The notes under the pieces were generated by a model, which saw only the letters and a list, made by a program, of their open reading frames with translations, was not told the DNA's origin and did no database searches. From Codonopsis lanceolata (lineage: Eukaryota; Streptophyta; Magnoliopsida; Asterales; Campanulaceae): a DNA stretch of 64,000 nucleotides. The stretch lies in contig CM028381.1 of assembly GCA_013146195.2 (NCBI GenBank), positions 97,838,380 to 97,902,379 on the forward strand. The letters run 5' to 3'. This document shows, in pieces, positions 23,509 to 35,500 of the stretch (the stretch's first letter is position 1; each line of letters starts with the position of its first letter). The position numbers were made by a program, and so were the translations under genes.

Positions 23509-24464
23509 CTTGTTAGAATTACATGAGTTTTGAGGGAGATCTAATGCTCCCTTGTTTTGGAGAACTTTGTATAATATACACAATTTAGCACAAATGAACT
23601 CTAAATTTTGAGAACTCCAATTTCATGTTTGAAAAAACCCTAAACTTGTAATCGATGTGGAAGAGCGAGTAATCAAACCTTGTTGTTGCAGTTAAGATCG
23701 TTCATCGCACGTGTCCATATATACAAGACACACATTTTATATTTTGTTGGTCCCAACTCTACCCAAAACAAGTAAATGAGCGTTGTATCTTCCTTCAAAC
23801 CCAAGTGGACAAAATGAGATTCCATCATTCCAACTCCATAATTTTTTGACAATTAGTGCTTAGTGGTTCCCACTATGTTCAAATAAGCATGACCGAAACA
23901 TCCTTTATTAAAGTTTAAATAAAGACTAACAAATTAGGTTCAATTTATAAGTGTTTACTCTACTATGAGTTAAAAAGTTTTTAAGTCAATTTGCTTAAAA
24001 AATCTTCCTAAAAAAGAAATGTTTTTTTTTAAAAAAACATTCAAAAATAGAATAAGGGTACTTATTTTGAAAATGATCTGGTCCATCTGGGTAACATATA
24101 ATGCATTTTTAAGGGACAGTGAAGACTTTTCACAAGGTAACGAGGAGTGAGATTAACTTACAACTAAAATCGAGTTGTAGCACCCACACAAATAAATTTG
24201 AATCTCGAAAATAACAGGAGAGTATGAATTGAAAACTCCTATTTTCATATTAACGGTCAGTTTGACTTAAAACAATGTCCAAAATTTTGAAATAGCAACT
24301 TTCCTTTTACATGTCCTTCTTTAAGCTTTTAACGGACCTCTCCAGGCTCCACAGTCCACCCCCACTTACTTGGCCTTTGCACCAAAATGTTCTTTATTGA
24401 TCTATTCTGATCAAATCTTCAACTTTACCCAACAACCCATTAGAAAATATCCAATAACCAGCCT
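23509..24464. other. Intergenic sequence
   Basis: AT-rich with no recognised gene or transposon ends. It follows the empty site directly and leads into the small ORF at 24465. Confidence 0.5.
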
Positions 24465-24953
24465 ATGAAAGTAATCAAAACCATGAAGAAACTCAAGTTC
24501 TGGTCAAGATCCAAGAAGAAGAAGAAAAACAACAGTTTCAATGTTGACATTGACCATTTTGTTTCACCACCATCATCTTGCCATTGTTGTAATTTCCACT
24601 GCCACTACCATCTGATTCAGCCATCAGCTCCACCATTACCCTCCTGGCTCGATTTGGAGCAAACCCAAAACACCCTTTTGGCTAATGAGGTGAGTAATAC
24701 TTCTTTTTCAGGAATGAACAACTCGATCCAATCTCAATTTGAAAATGACCTAGGTAGTACAAGTTTGCCCATCAGCACCAATTGTTCTTATCAGCAATAC
24801 ATGGTTGAAAATCCAGTGTATGGAATGCCAGTGGTGCCAGTGCCACCACCTAGAAGAGAGAGACGTGGGGGTATTTTTGGTTGTGTGGTGAATATTGGAG
24901 TCCATTTGATCAGATGCTTTTGCCCCTTTCTTCGAATTCGACAAGTTTATTGA
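24465..24953 (+). CDS. Small unrecognised protein, Lys-rich N-terminus and Cys-rich C-terminus
   Basis: Single-exon ORF of 162 residues; a second ATG at 24483 (MKKLKFWSRSKKKKK) is an equally plausible start. The N-terminus is strongly basic (SRSKKKKKNN). Next come a Cys/His cluster (SSCHCCNFHCHYH) and a Pro-rich stretch (PSAPPLPSWLDLE). The C-terminus is RRERRGGIFGCVVNIGVHLI followed by RCFCPFLRIRQVY. The hydrophobic GGIFGCVVNIGVHLI is too short and too near the end to call a membrane segment with confidence. Codon use and length look like a real small plant gene rather than a transposon scrap. I do not recognise the family, so no function is proposed. Confidence 0.6.
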   Translation: MKVIKTMKKLKFWSRSKKKKKNNSFNVDIDHFVSPPSSCHCCNFHCHYHLIQPSAPPLPSWLDLEQTQNTLLANEVSNTSFSGMNNSIQSQFENDLGSTSLPISTNCSYQQYMVENPVYGMPVVPVPPPRRERRGGIFGCVVNIGVHLIRCFCPFLRIRQVY

Positions 24954-26506
24954 GCTGTTTCTGTTTTATTTTATGTACATCACTGTGTTTCTGGTACTGT
25001 GTATAGTGCAAAATGAGTTGCCTTTATAGATTTGCAAGGCTGTGAACTGGTCTTAAAGAGTGTTGTTTTGTAATTTGAGCTGAAATTTTACTTGTTTCTT
25101 GCGTTCGAGTCTCAACACTATTAAGAACAGAATGACTCGATTACCCTAGTAGCATCGTGATAAGATAGTGTGGACACATCGTCCAATGCGACCATTTTGC
25201 AAAGCGGTCGCATCCGGAGGATGATTTGGGGGACAATGCGGCCGCATTCATGAGAGGAATGCGATCGTATCGATACGACAAAATTGTTTTCGAGTTTCTT
25301 TAATTAGACAATTTATGATTTGGTATTATATTCTTTATAATTGTAACCCTAAAATGTGTTTAAAGTTAATATTAATAAAATTTCAATAGTTCATTAGCCC
25401 CAATCTATCTCTCTCCATTATCTCTTTGATTTATCTTGAATTACTTTGCGTTTGTTTGCAAAGTCTTCCAATGTACACAACAAACACTATTTTGGGAGAA
25501 ATAAAATTTAACCATGTTTTTCTTGTTCTTCTTCATCCTCTCTCTAAGGTTCTAGTACCAATCATTTGGTCAACCTAGAAATGTGAATGAGCACGATCTC
25601 CCCAGAGTTTGCTCCAACTCCTCACTTGTACCCGAAGGTTGATAGACTGCAAAGGCACACATGAATATTAACTATCATTCAAGTACCACCAAACGCCTAG
25701 ATGAACTAATAGAGGGTTAGTCTAGCTTAACAGTAGGTTCAGAGTTCATGCTAATGCAACCGCATTAAAACTTGGTAGAACGAGCTTTACCACCTTCGTA
25801 ATCCTACCTAGCTCAAGAATTAAGATCGAGCCATGGTAATGCATATGCTTTATAACTTGGTAGAGAGAGCTCTACCGCCCTTGTGATCATACCTGACTTG
25901 AGAATTAGTCTTGAACCATCACGAGATATCTTTAATGTATTGTAAGTACATCACAACAACACATTTCTCAACATAAATTGTTAACGAGTGGAGCAAAATT
26001 GTCGACATTCTAGGAACACTAGCTTTATAAAGTAGCAACTTTGTATTAAACGAATTAACAATGACAATTCTATAAATAATACAAGGGGTAAACAAACATC
26101 ACTAGAGAAGAAGATAGTGCTGGTATATGAACTTGGCATTACACAAAATCCTCACTGCACTGGCCAAGAAATATGCAGATGGATTGGGCCTTCCTTAATG
26201 CTACCTGGCATCATTCTCCTTCCATGCACACTAGGACGTCAGAGAATTCTCATATGTAACATTTTTCTCAGGCAAAAATAATAAGGCAACCCGTGGATGG
26301 CAAGAAATGCCATAAATATCATAAATCATCTCTATTCGACGTAATACTTTCCCTCTCCACTTTTTCTTGCGTGCATCTACTTCACTAGATTGGTTTGAAT
26401 TTGCTCCTGTAGAGGTTAGTTGAAACTTGAAAGCACTTCTTACTAGAGCTTTTCTTTCCTGACTAACCTTGCATTACCAGTAATGGGTGGCAAACAACTA
26501 AAAAAT
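24954..26506. other. Intergenic region between the small ORF and the MTR4 3' end
   Basis: No gene was recognised. The right end should include the MTR4 3' UTR (read leftward from 26506). The left part contains the palindrome cluster at 25186-25270. Two similar segments with GTAGA(A/G)-type motifs lie at about 25780 and 25860, but no element ends are visible. Confidence 0.45.
25186..25270. repeat. Cluster of ATGCGRYCGCAT-type palindromes
   Basis: ATGCGACC (25186-25193) pairs with GGTCGCAT (25206-25213). ATGCGGCCGCAT (25236-25247) is a perfect palindrome and ATGCGATCGTAT (25259-25270) is nearly one. They stand out as GC-rich islands in AT-rich DNA. The same TGCGGCCGCA core is repeated in the Athila LTR at 61251-61358, so this may be a fragment of a related LTR. 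Confidence 0.6.
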
Positions 26507-29500
26507 CTATAAATAAAGGGATGCCGCAAAGACAATATCCCTCTTAATCTTGGAAACAGCATCTTCAAACTTTTCTTCAAGCTCGGTTTCCCCAATGGAT
26601 TTTGCTGATTGTATTAGCTGCTGAAGAACTTCCTCCAGTCTCCTAATAGCCCTGATTAAGCTGCCCTCAAAAACCTGAGTGATTTCCATGATCTGGTAAA
26701 ATTTCGACCCTCTTGCCCAAGCATACACAGCTTCCATGATATCAGGACGAAAGGAACTCACAAAATTCTCAACATCAATTTGAACCTATCACAACATTAG
26801 ATATTTTACGTTAATTTATGCTCGGCTAAAATATCAAAGTATTCATTTGCAAAATTACAGCGTAATACCAAGATATGTAAACTAGGCAGGTCTCATACTT
26901 GCATTTGTTCAGCCCATCTCAAATCACAATAAAAGGTGTGCAATCAAAGAAATCAGGAAAAAGTTTGGTAATGCCCAGATTGAGTCAAAAATTCAACACA
27001 CTAAAATGATCTCTGTCAAAAAAAGCAGAAGATGCAATAGCATTTCTGTATAAATTAAAGGTTTGGAGCAGACTGCAGCCAGGAAATTTTCTGTTGTTTC
27101 ATTTTGGTAAAGATATATTCAAGGGAAAAACAAAACAATAAATAAATTAAGCAGCATTATCTCAGACGCAGTAAATTCAAATACTAGATCCGAGTCTTCC
27201 TGCAAGTACCTGTCATATGTGCACATCTCATTCAGATAACCAAGAAAATATAGGTTATGAAGCATTGCCAGAAAGGCAGGCAGCCTAGTGCACTGAGTTC
27301 TCATCTCCGAATGCAAACTTACTAGCCTATATGCTTTATGACCACAAAAGGAGAGACTGGCTTGAACTGTGATGCCCAGGTCACAACACACCAAAAAAGC
27401 TTAAACTTGTGAAATGTCCACCCCTCGAGATGCACTCTTGGGGCTTCAAACCAAAAATGGCAGTGTACACTAGCATCTTTTCTTATTAATTCTCATGCTA
27501 GATTCTTAAGCTCCTTACATGAATTCAAGAGGCAAACCTCATGCACCTCCAAAATGGGAAAAGTATGCTGGCTGAAACAATTCCTATTCATTTGCATATT
27601 CAGGAATACCTTAATTTGTTTGTTCCCAATTAGTGCATGTTCTAACAAGCAACTAAAAGGGATGTGTATCGGTTAGTGTGGCAACTTGTTGGACACTGCA
27701 TAGGTCTTAGACTAGATGAGTCCCAAGTCTTAGTCCTACTTTTACGTGATGACCTTAGTCCTACAGGATGATGATAGCTTCTACAAAGAAATCATACCAG
27801 CAGACTTGCTACAGGTTGATAGTTCCTTCCTCAACTATGTCGACTAGCACACCTATCACCTGTCTACTCGGAGATAAAATCATTAAAGGAACATCAAAGC
27901 ATACCTTCAATCCATTTTGGGCTGCACGTGCAAACTATAGTGGAATTATTGTAGACGTTCAAAAATGAGAAAATACTCAAACTTCTCCAAAAAGTCAACT
28001 TATGGAAATCGCTTGACAGCTCTAGTTGGATTTTATTTAACAAATATTCCTCTCTAAAGTTGGCTAGACAAGATCTAGTTGGATTTTATTCAACAAATAT
28101 TCCTCTCTACAGATGGTTTTCAAGTTCAAATGTATCTACTTTATTGAAAAACCAAATGCCAGTGTACTATACAGTCCTGCACAACAATGCCACATTCACT
28201 CCGTCTGACTTTGGATAACCTTTCTCAGAAAGATATCTTCTGGAATATCTTTATCCTACAGTCTATAAGATTCACTCTTATCCGGCAAACCACTCCAATG
28301 GATAAAAGATCATTCGAACAAAAGATAACAATGGATAAAAGATCTATAAAAGAAACATCTTCATCCTTCTTCAAGCGAGATAGTGTGATAGCATGAGAGC
28401 AAAAGATAACAAGATCCTCGATCAAGCTATCACAAAAGATCACCGTGGAAAACTCAGACCTTTACAAAATACTTTCTGCGGATTGCAAGGAAGAAAAGTA
28501 AGAAGCAAGGAAGAGTGATCTATAAAAGCTACAACGATAGAGAACATTGTCTTGATCAAGAAACCCTTTCTTGATTTGAGCTCTTTGATCTTCTTCAAAG
28601 AACCCGGTCTCTATAACACCTCAGAAATCCAATCATTTGGAAGAGATCAAACACTCCAGATTCCGTTGAAGACAAATCCCCAAAGATGTCCAAGGAAGAT
28701 AAAAAATTGTTGTTTGCATTGTATTCATATCATCAAACTTGTATTCCATTGCAAGGGTTGTTGATTGTGCAATTATAGGCCATCATAGGGAGTTGAGTGC
28801 TCAGCACTCAGTTGCCCAAATATTCTTTATTTGAGCAACCCATAAAATCGTCTTCTCATGTCGAATCTGATGTACTCCACCTATTCCTAACTTGTTCAAG
28901 AATCTCTGAAAGACGAATTCTTGACTGGGGAAGGAATCCAGAGGAAGAAAGTAGATTGCTAGGTTAGAGAGTCTTAGTTGATGTATTAAAACATGTTTGC
29001 CTTTGAGTAAACCTCTGATGTATTTGTAAATATTATATATTCTTCAAACTCGATCTTAAAAGGTTATGATTTTCCAAAGTTGTCTATTATGTAACCCATT
29101 TGCCATGCATCTGAAGAAGAGTTAAGTATGTTGTTCTGAACATATATTCGTGTGCAGCTACTTAAACCTTTTAAAGATAAATCTGTTTTGTCTAAGGGTT
29201 CGAGCGAAGGCTAGTGGGTTGGAAGAAGCTTTATTTGTCTAAGGGTGGCGAGCATGTTATCTAGCTTGCCTACTTACTTCATGTAAATATTCGATATGCC
29301 GGTTTCCGTGGCCAAGAGGTTGGAGAAACTGGAATGAAACTTCTTGTGGGTAGGCCAAATGAATGAAAGGAAGTATCACTTGGTGAAGTGGGAGGAAGTT
29401 TGTTCCGGTTTGAAGAATGGTGGGTAAGGGATTAAAAAGTTAAAAGTTTTCAACTCGGCTCTTTTAGGGAAATGGTTGTGGCGTTACATGTAAGAAAAGA

Positions 29501-32500
29501 GTGAGCTTTGGAAGAAAGTTGTGATGGCCAAGTATGGGGCACAAAATCATGTGTGGGCTCCTAATGAGGTGCATTCTTGTAGTGGGTGGGGGTATGGTAA
29601 AGAATTAGGAAAAATTGGGAGGAGATGAAGCGTTTCATCTCCTTCAAAGTGGATAAAGGGGAACCGGTCAAATTCTGGAGAGACAAATGGTGCAGATATT
29701 TGGAGTTACGGCGAGCTTTTCCTTCTTTGTTTAATCTCGCCATAAACAAGGAGGACTATGTAAGCTCGGTTATGGTAGTTGATGGTGAGGCCGTTACGTG
29801 GAATCCTTCGTTTAGAAGGAACATGCAAGATTGAGAGGTTAATAATCTTGAGATCTTTTTTGAATTGCTGTATCACCTGTTTCGACGCTTTCATTTATAT
29901 ACCTTTTACTAAAAAAAAGTTTTGTTTTGCCTGAACCTTTCCGCTGCCAAAACCTTTTTTTAGCAAACAGTTTATCACTCAGCTAAGCTATGAACAAGTC
30001 TGATGCCCAGTACTACCAGCCTCATCTTCAGATTGTCTTATCACTAAAAGACATTTCACTTGCATGTAAATTAATGGTGAGATTCACCTCCCCTCTAGCC
30101 TCTTTGAGCACATCCATGGGACCAACAATAAATCACCTCTACCATCGGATCCTACCCTTGAGCTTAGTTATTGCAGTTCACTCCTGTTTTACTGCATCCT
30201 ACTGACTTACTCAATAATATTATTTATTTGACAATACGTCCTAAACTAACAAATCCAAAGTATGACGATAACATGTTTATCCCAGGCAGAGAGTTCAAAG
30301 ATTCAGATAGACATAACATAAACAAGAATAAAATGTATTTGATAATACCTTGCACTCGAGCTGAACTTTTGCAACTCTCCTCGCTGTATCTTGTAATTGT
30401 GTAAAGAGCATCTCCAGTTCCTCCCTTGGCTTTTGAGCATCCTGAAGCTTCTCTTGCCAGACGAAACACGAGAGAAGAGATATCATCTCTTCAACCTTTA
30501 TGTCCTTTAAAACCCCATTAAACACGAGTTCTGTCAAAGTCAGCTCATTTGCACTACTAATTTCACAAGCAACTTTCCCCTTCAGCTCAACAACATCATC
30601 ACTCGTAACATATCTGCACATATTTAGCATATGATTTTAATTCTTAGTATCAAGATGACAAAATAGACAACAAAGAAACATAAATATTAGATCTCAATCA
30701 TAAATATCAAACATGCGCAATTAGGGTTGATATCTGGGGAAACCAATGGGACTAATGCATTTGCATACCTCTGGGATATGTTAGTTACAAGGAGTAACAA
30801 CTTAACCATCTGAAAAGATGAAGACAGGTACTAAACTTCCTTCCCAGTGAATATTTTAGATAGATGAAGTGAGCATTTCTACATATGTCAGGTTTGAATA
30901 GCATACTGGAAGTTTTAAAACAAATTCAGCATTCCTACTAAACTGGATTAGGGATTAAGTTGGTATTATGCAAGCAGTACTCTAATCATAGTCAAGGTTT
31001 CAACTGACATGGGGTAGGCAGAGCTATGGTTACCTTGTCCACCAACAATCTTGTGTTTATTGGTACATCTTACAATGAAACTACATTAGTCTGTAAATGA
31101 TCAAGGAAACAGTACCCCATAGAGGATATAAAAAATATCTAACAGTGGTGTGTAACACCACTGTTAAAATTAAAAAAATATCTTACTTATATCTAAACCT
31201 GTATTCTACCATCCATTTGTAGCAAGGATATAAAAGATTATTCAACTCTTGTCATCTTTACGTAAGCACATGCATGACTTGTAAACCAACCTGTTCTAGA
31301 GGTTTAAGGTCCTAAAAGATCAATATACTTCAAGCTAAATAATATAGAAGTAGAAGGAAGTGTTTGAATGACAAAACTCTGAGCGAGAAGCAAGTGATTG
31401 TACTATGTTAGCTTAATAGATGAGAGGCAATTCTTAAGAAGAAAGGTTCGAGTAAGACCATAAGGAAATCGGAATCGTGAGCAAGGACATAACAGGAGGA
31501 TAATTTCAAGCCCACGAACATGTGCCAATAAGAATGGCTAAGCTTTAAAACACAAGCAGGGCAAAAGAGCTGGCCAATTGAAGAAAATTCCATCAGTAAC
31601 TTCAAAAACAGAACTTCAACATAGAGACCCTTTATTTACCCTAGTCTCCTTAGAACTCTTTTCCTCGCTTTAAGTTCATCCTTGAAGGCCAGTGCAGTGG
31701 AAGAATGCATCGACCTCTTAATTGATTTGATTTTAGCGGCAAGTTCTTTCTTCTTGTGTAACATTTTCAGCTTTTGCTCAATAAGTGGAGATTTTGCAAC
31801 TTCGTGCTTTTCAAATAGACTTTCTAGAGCCTCTGTCCTACGGACAGCCTTTCTGTATGAGCTACTTTGAACCTGTCGAATATTCACAAAAAGAAGAAGT
31901 TAAAACATGCAAATGCATGCAAATGGGTAGAAAATAGAATCCAGACAATGCAGAAAAGAAACGTGAAACGCACCTTCATGTCTTCTTCAGGATCCAAAAG
32001 AGGTATCCCTTCTTTAGCAAATCTAGAGAGAACCTCAGACACCTTCTTCAGGGTATTTTCCCTATTTTCCCGAGGCAATAGATCCTTTGCTATTATTAGC
32101 CGGATGCTACTCAAACCATCAATCTGTTCATATTCAAGTTCACAGATAAGGTGCTCATATGTAAGTAAAATGGCTAACAATAGGGATCAAGAGAAAATAA
32201 GCACTGGATGATCTGCAAGCACATAATGCCAAAATAATTGCACAAAAAGGGAAACATAGCAGTTTAACATTCTCTAAACTATTTTCGTTTTTATCCTCAA
32301 GATCTCCACATCTAGTGAAACTAGAATGTACGTCTCAGATTTTTTAAAGGACTACTGAAGAACAACAAGAAAGTTGCCATTGCAATCTGGTCCCTAACCA
32401 AAAGTCTCCAGTGAGCAGCTGATTTCACAAGATAAAGCACAGAATAACTGGAGATCTTGTATACTAACAAAGTATTTCTAGTTTGCAAGATAATACAGAG

Positions 32501-35500
32501 TAAGAGCTGAAAAAGAGTCAACAGGAAACATTGAGCAATGATAGCCTAACAACATAGTTACAATAGAGTAGATGAGGAACTTTACCTGAGAAATAGGAAC
32601 AGAAACTACAACAGGTTCTCCAGGCTCCTTTAGTGGAACAATCTTAATTGTTTTCTTCGCAACTTCATCCTTTTGTACAGTACACCTCGTAAGAATGTCC
32701 ACTGTATAGTTTGCATCCTCTGGTTTTCTATTTGCATCATCTGGATCACATAGAGGTCACTAACAATTCAAAAACTTCAAATAGAAAGGCAGGTTTGACG
32801 GAAATTCAAAATCATCTCACCTTCAGAAAGACCTTTCACTCTTTCAAAATTGATTATAACACCCCAGGTGACCCCATCTGTGATCGAAAAAGACGGGGAA
32901 CTTTCATCACTCCTAGTGCACTCAATACATACAAGCCTTCCGGGCTGCAAGAAGGGCAAGCAATACCTAGGAGAGAATACAATATTACGGGCATCTTTCT
33001 TAAGGCATTTATATTGCTGCAGCAGAGAGTAATAATTCTCTACACTATCCTCCTCTTCAATTATAATTGAATCCCTCTCCAATTGAAGGTCTTTTATTTG
33101 TCTCTGCAAACAAAGTATCATCAATAAGCACATTGAACTGAATCCAAAGACTCTTTCTCTCATTTTCGTCTGTTTTTCTTTTCCCCCATCTTGAAGGGGA
33201 GGGTGGCTTGAGTGAAACAAAGAAAATCGGCTCAGCTAACTAACCTCAAGATCAGGTATAGCTCGGTCAGCTTGAAACTGATAGAATGAATTACGAAGCA
33301 AATTCTCAGGATCACTATCTTCAGATCGCATTTGATTCAAAAGCATGTTGTAGCTTAAATGGAAAGCACTGACAAAGACCAAATATTAATCTCAATACGA
33401 AATGCAAGAAAGTAAAAATAGAGAAACAACCAACAATCACGAGAAAGCAATGCTATTCCAAAAATGATAAAAGTAATTGCAAATGGCATATTATACGATT
33501 TATATAGTTGCACCTGTAAAGATCAAAGCATGCTCACTTTCATGTCTGCTCATAATCTAAACGCAGTCATTTTTTCAGATATTCAAACAGACATGCAGAT
33601 ACTTATTTATGATTCCCAGAAATTCTTTGTTACATAATGCCAAGTTAACTTCTTAAGTCATCAAATTTGAACTATATCATGGGCCATCTTTCAGTTACAA
33701 CATTGCTCTTCAACTTTCCTAAAGAGAAGCTCATCCCCTTCTACACCTTGTACAGAGATTCAATTTTTGAAAATAAAAATAAAAATTCTATTTTAGCATA
33801 TATCATCATCTTTTAATCACCTGCAAATGATTTTCTTAAAAGTAAATGCAACAGAAACGCTACAGACAAGGCATGTTCCTCATACACCACTAACAATTAT
33901 GAATGGAAAAGTAGAGATTAAGTCAGGCTACAAACTCTTATACCAAATTATGGACTATTGAAAGATTCCTAGAAAATTACCAAAGATAACTAAAAGCTAA
34001 CCTCCCTCTGCCCTTGCCCCTACCCAAATTTTGTCTATATTTTCTGAAATCAACCACCAGCAATTCCGAAGACAGGATCACTACTGATCACATTCTAATC
34101 CATTCATGGCAACCAAAATACACAGTAATCATGTCACATTTAATCAAGTCCACCAAGGTAGCTAACAAAGCAATCAACCATACTGGTACAGATACTAAAT
34201 AACTACTAGTAGATTAAAAAACAAAGTATATGCGAAGGCAAAAGCTTAGGAAAGACCGTCTTACAGGTTAGGTATTTTCTGTAAGGCGGATCCCTGACCC
34301 AACCCACCGTGTGTTGGTGGACCGAGCTGTGAGATAGTGGTGCTCCGTCTTACGGATTAGGCAGTCTTACATGAGACCCACTCATATTCAAAAAGGTTAA
34401 ACTACTATATTGACTAAACATAAATAACTGCTCATCAAAAGTTGAATAAGCTACCAGAATCTACTAGTGGAGATGGGCCAACAGCACTGAGAAGAGGAAT
34501 TAAAATGCACACCTGTTCAAACAGTCAGCACTCCCTTTAACCATCATTTTTCGCAGTGGAAGGTTCCAGCTTTTCATCAACCATGAGGATGCAGACACCA
34601 CGATCATCAATTCCTCTACGACCAGCACGACCACTCATCTGTATATACTCTCCGCTTGATAACCATCTGAATTTGTCTCCATCAAATTTGCGAACATTTG
34701 TGAAGACAACAGTTTTTGCAGGCATGTTCAAGCCTATGCTGAATGTTTCTGTAGCAAACAAACACTAAAGGGGAATGTCTCAATATAAAGAGATTGCAAA
34801 TAACACCAAGGCAGATGCTACAACATCAGCATACAAAGACGACCAAGGAGGAAAAGTGTTGGAACAAGAACCAAAAAAGGAAAGTGAATAAATGAACAGA
34901 TGAAGCGCACAGTCTAGTGAAAAAGGAAATTCAAAGCATAGCGATTCCTTGACACCAATAAATGGGTCTATCATTGACAAAGCTCTTCGTATCAGATTCA
35001 TTAAGCCTTTTCTGGAAAAACAACTAATTAGAAAACAAAGATTTTTGATGTCGAACCACTTCAAGATCCTCCCAACCTAAATTACTCACTGAAAGATTAC
35101 ATTGATTTACAGGCCACATAGGCTAACCCAAATTGTAGAACTTTACGCAAATACCCCCAACTAGTAAAAATGCCAAAATAACTAAAAATTATTAAAAATG
35201 AACATAAATAAATGATGTCCCATTTGCTTCTGTATCTATTGTTTCTTCAGATAACTGTTAAAGTATCTTGATCGAATTGTCAGAATCTAGAACCAAAGGA
35301 ACATTAGGAATATGAATGGCTACTTGTCTGACAGAAAGGTCGTTTCCAATATTGAAGAGCTTTTATTAAACTAAACTTTCTATTTCATTATAACTTCTGT
35401 GCTTCAGAAAATAAATCATAGTTCATTGCTTCAATACTCTTAATTGAATCTGATACCAACTTCATTGCATCAAGGAAAGAACAACTTCAGTTTCGATAAA

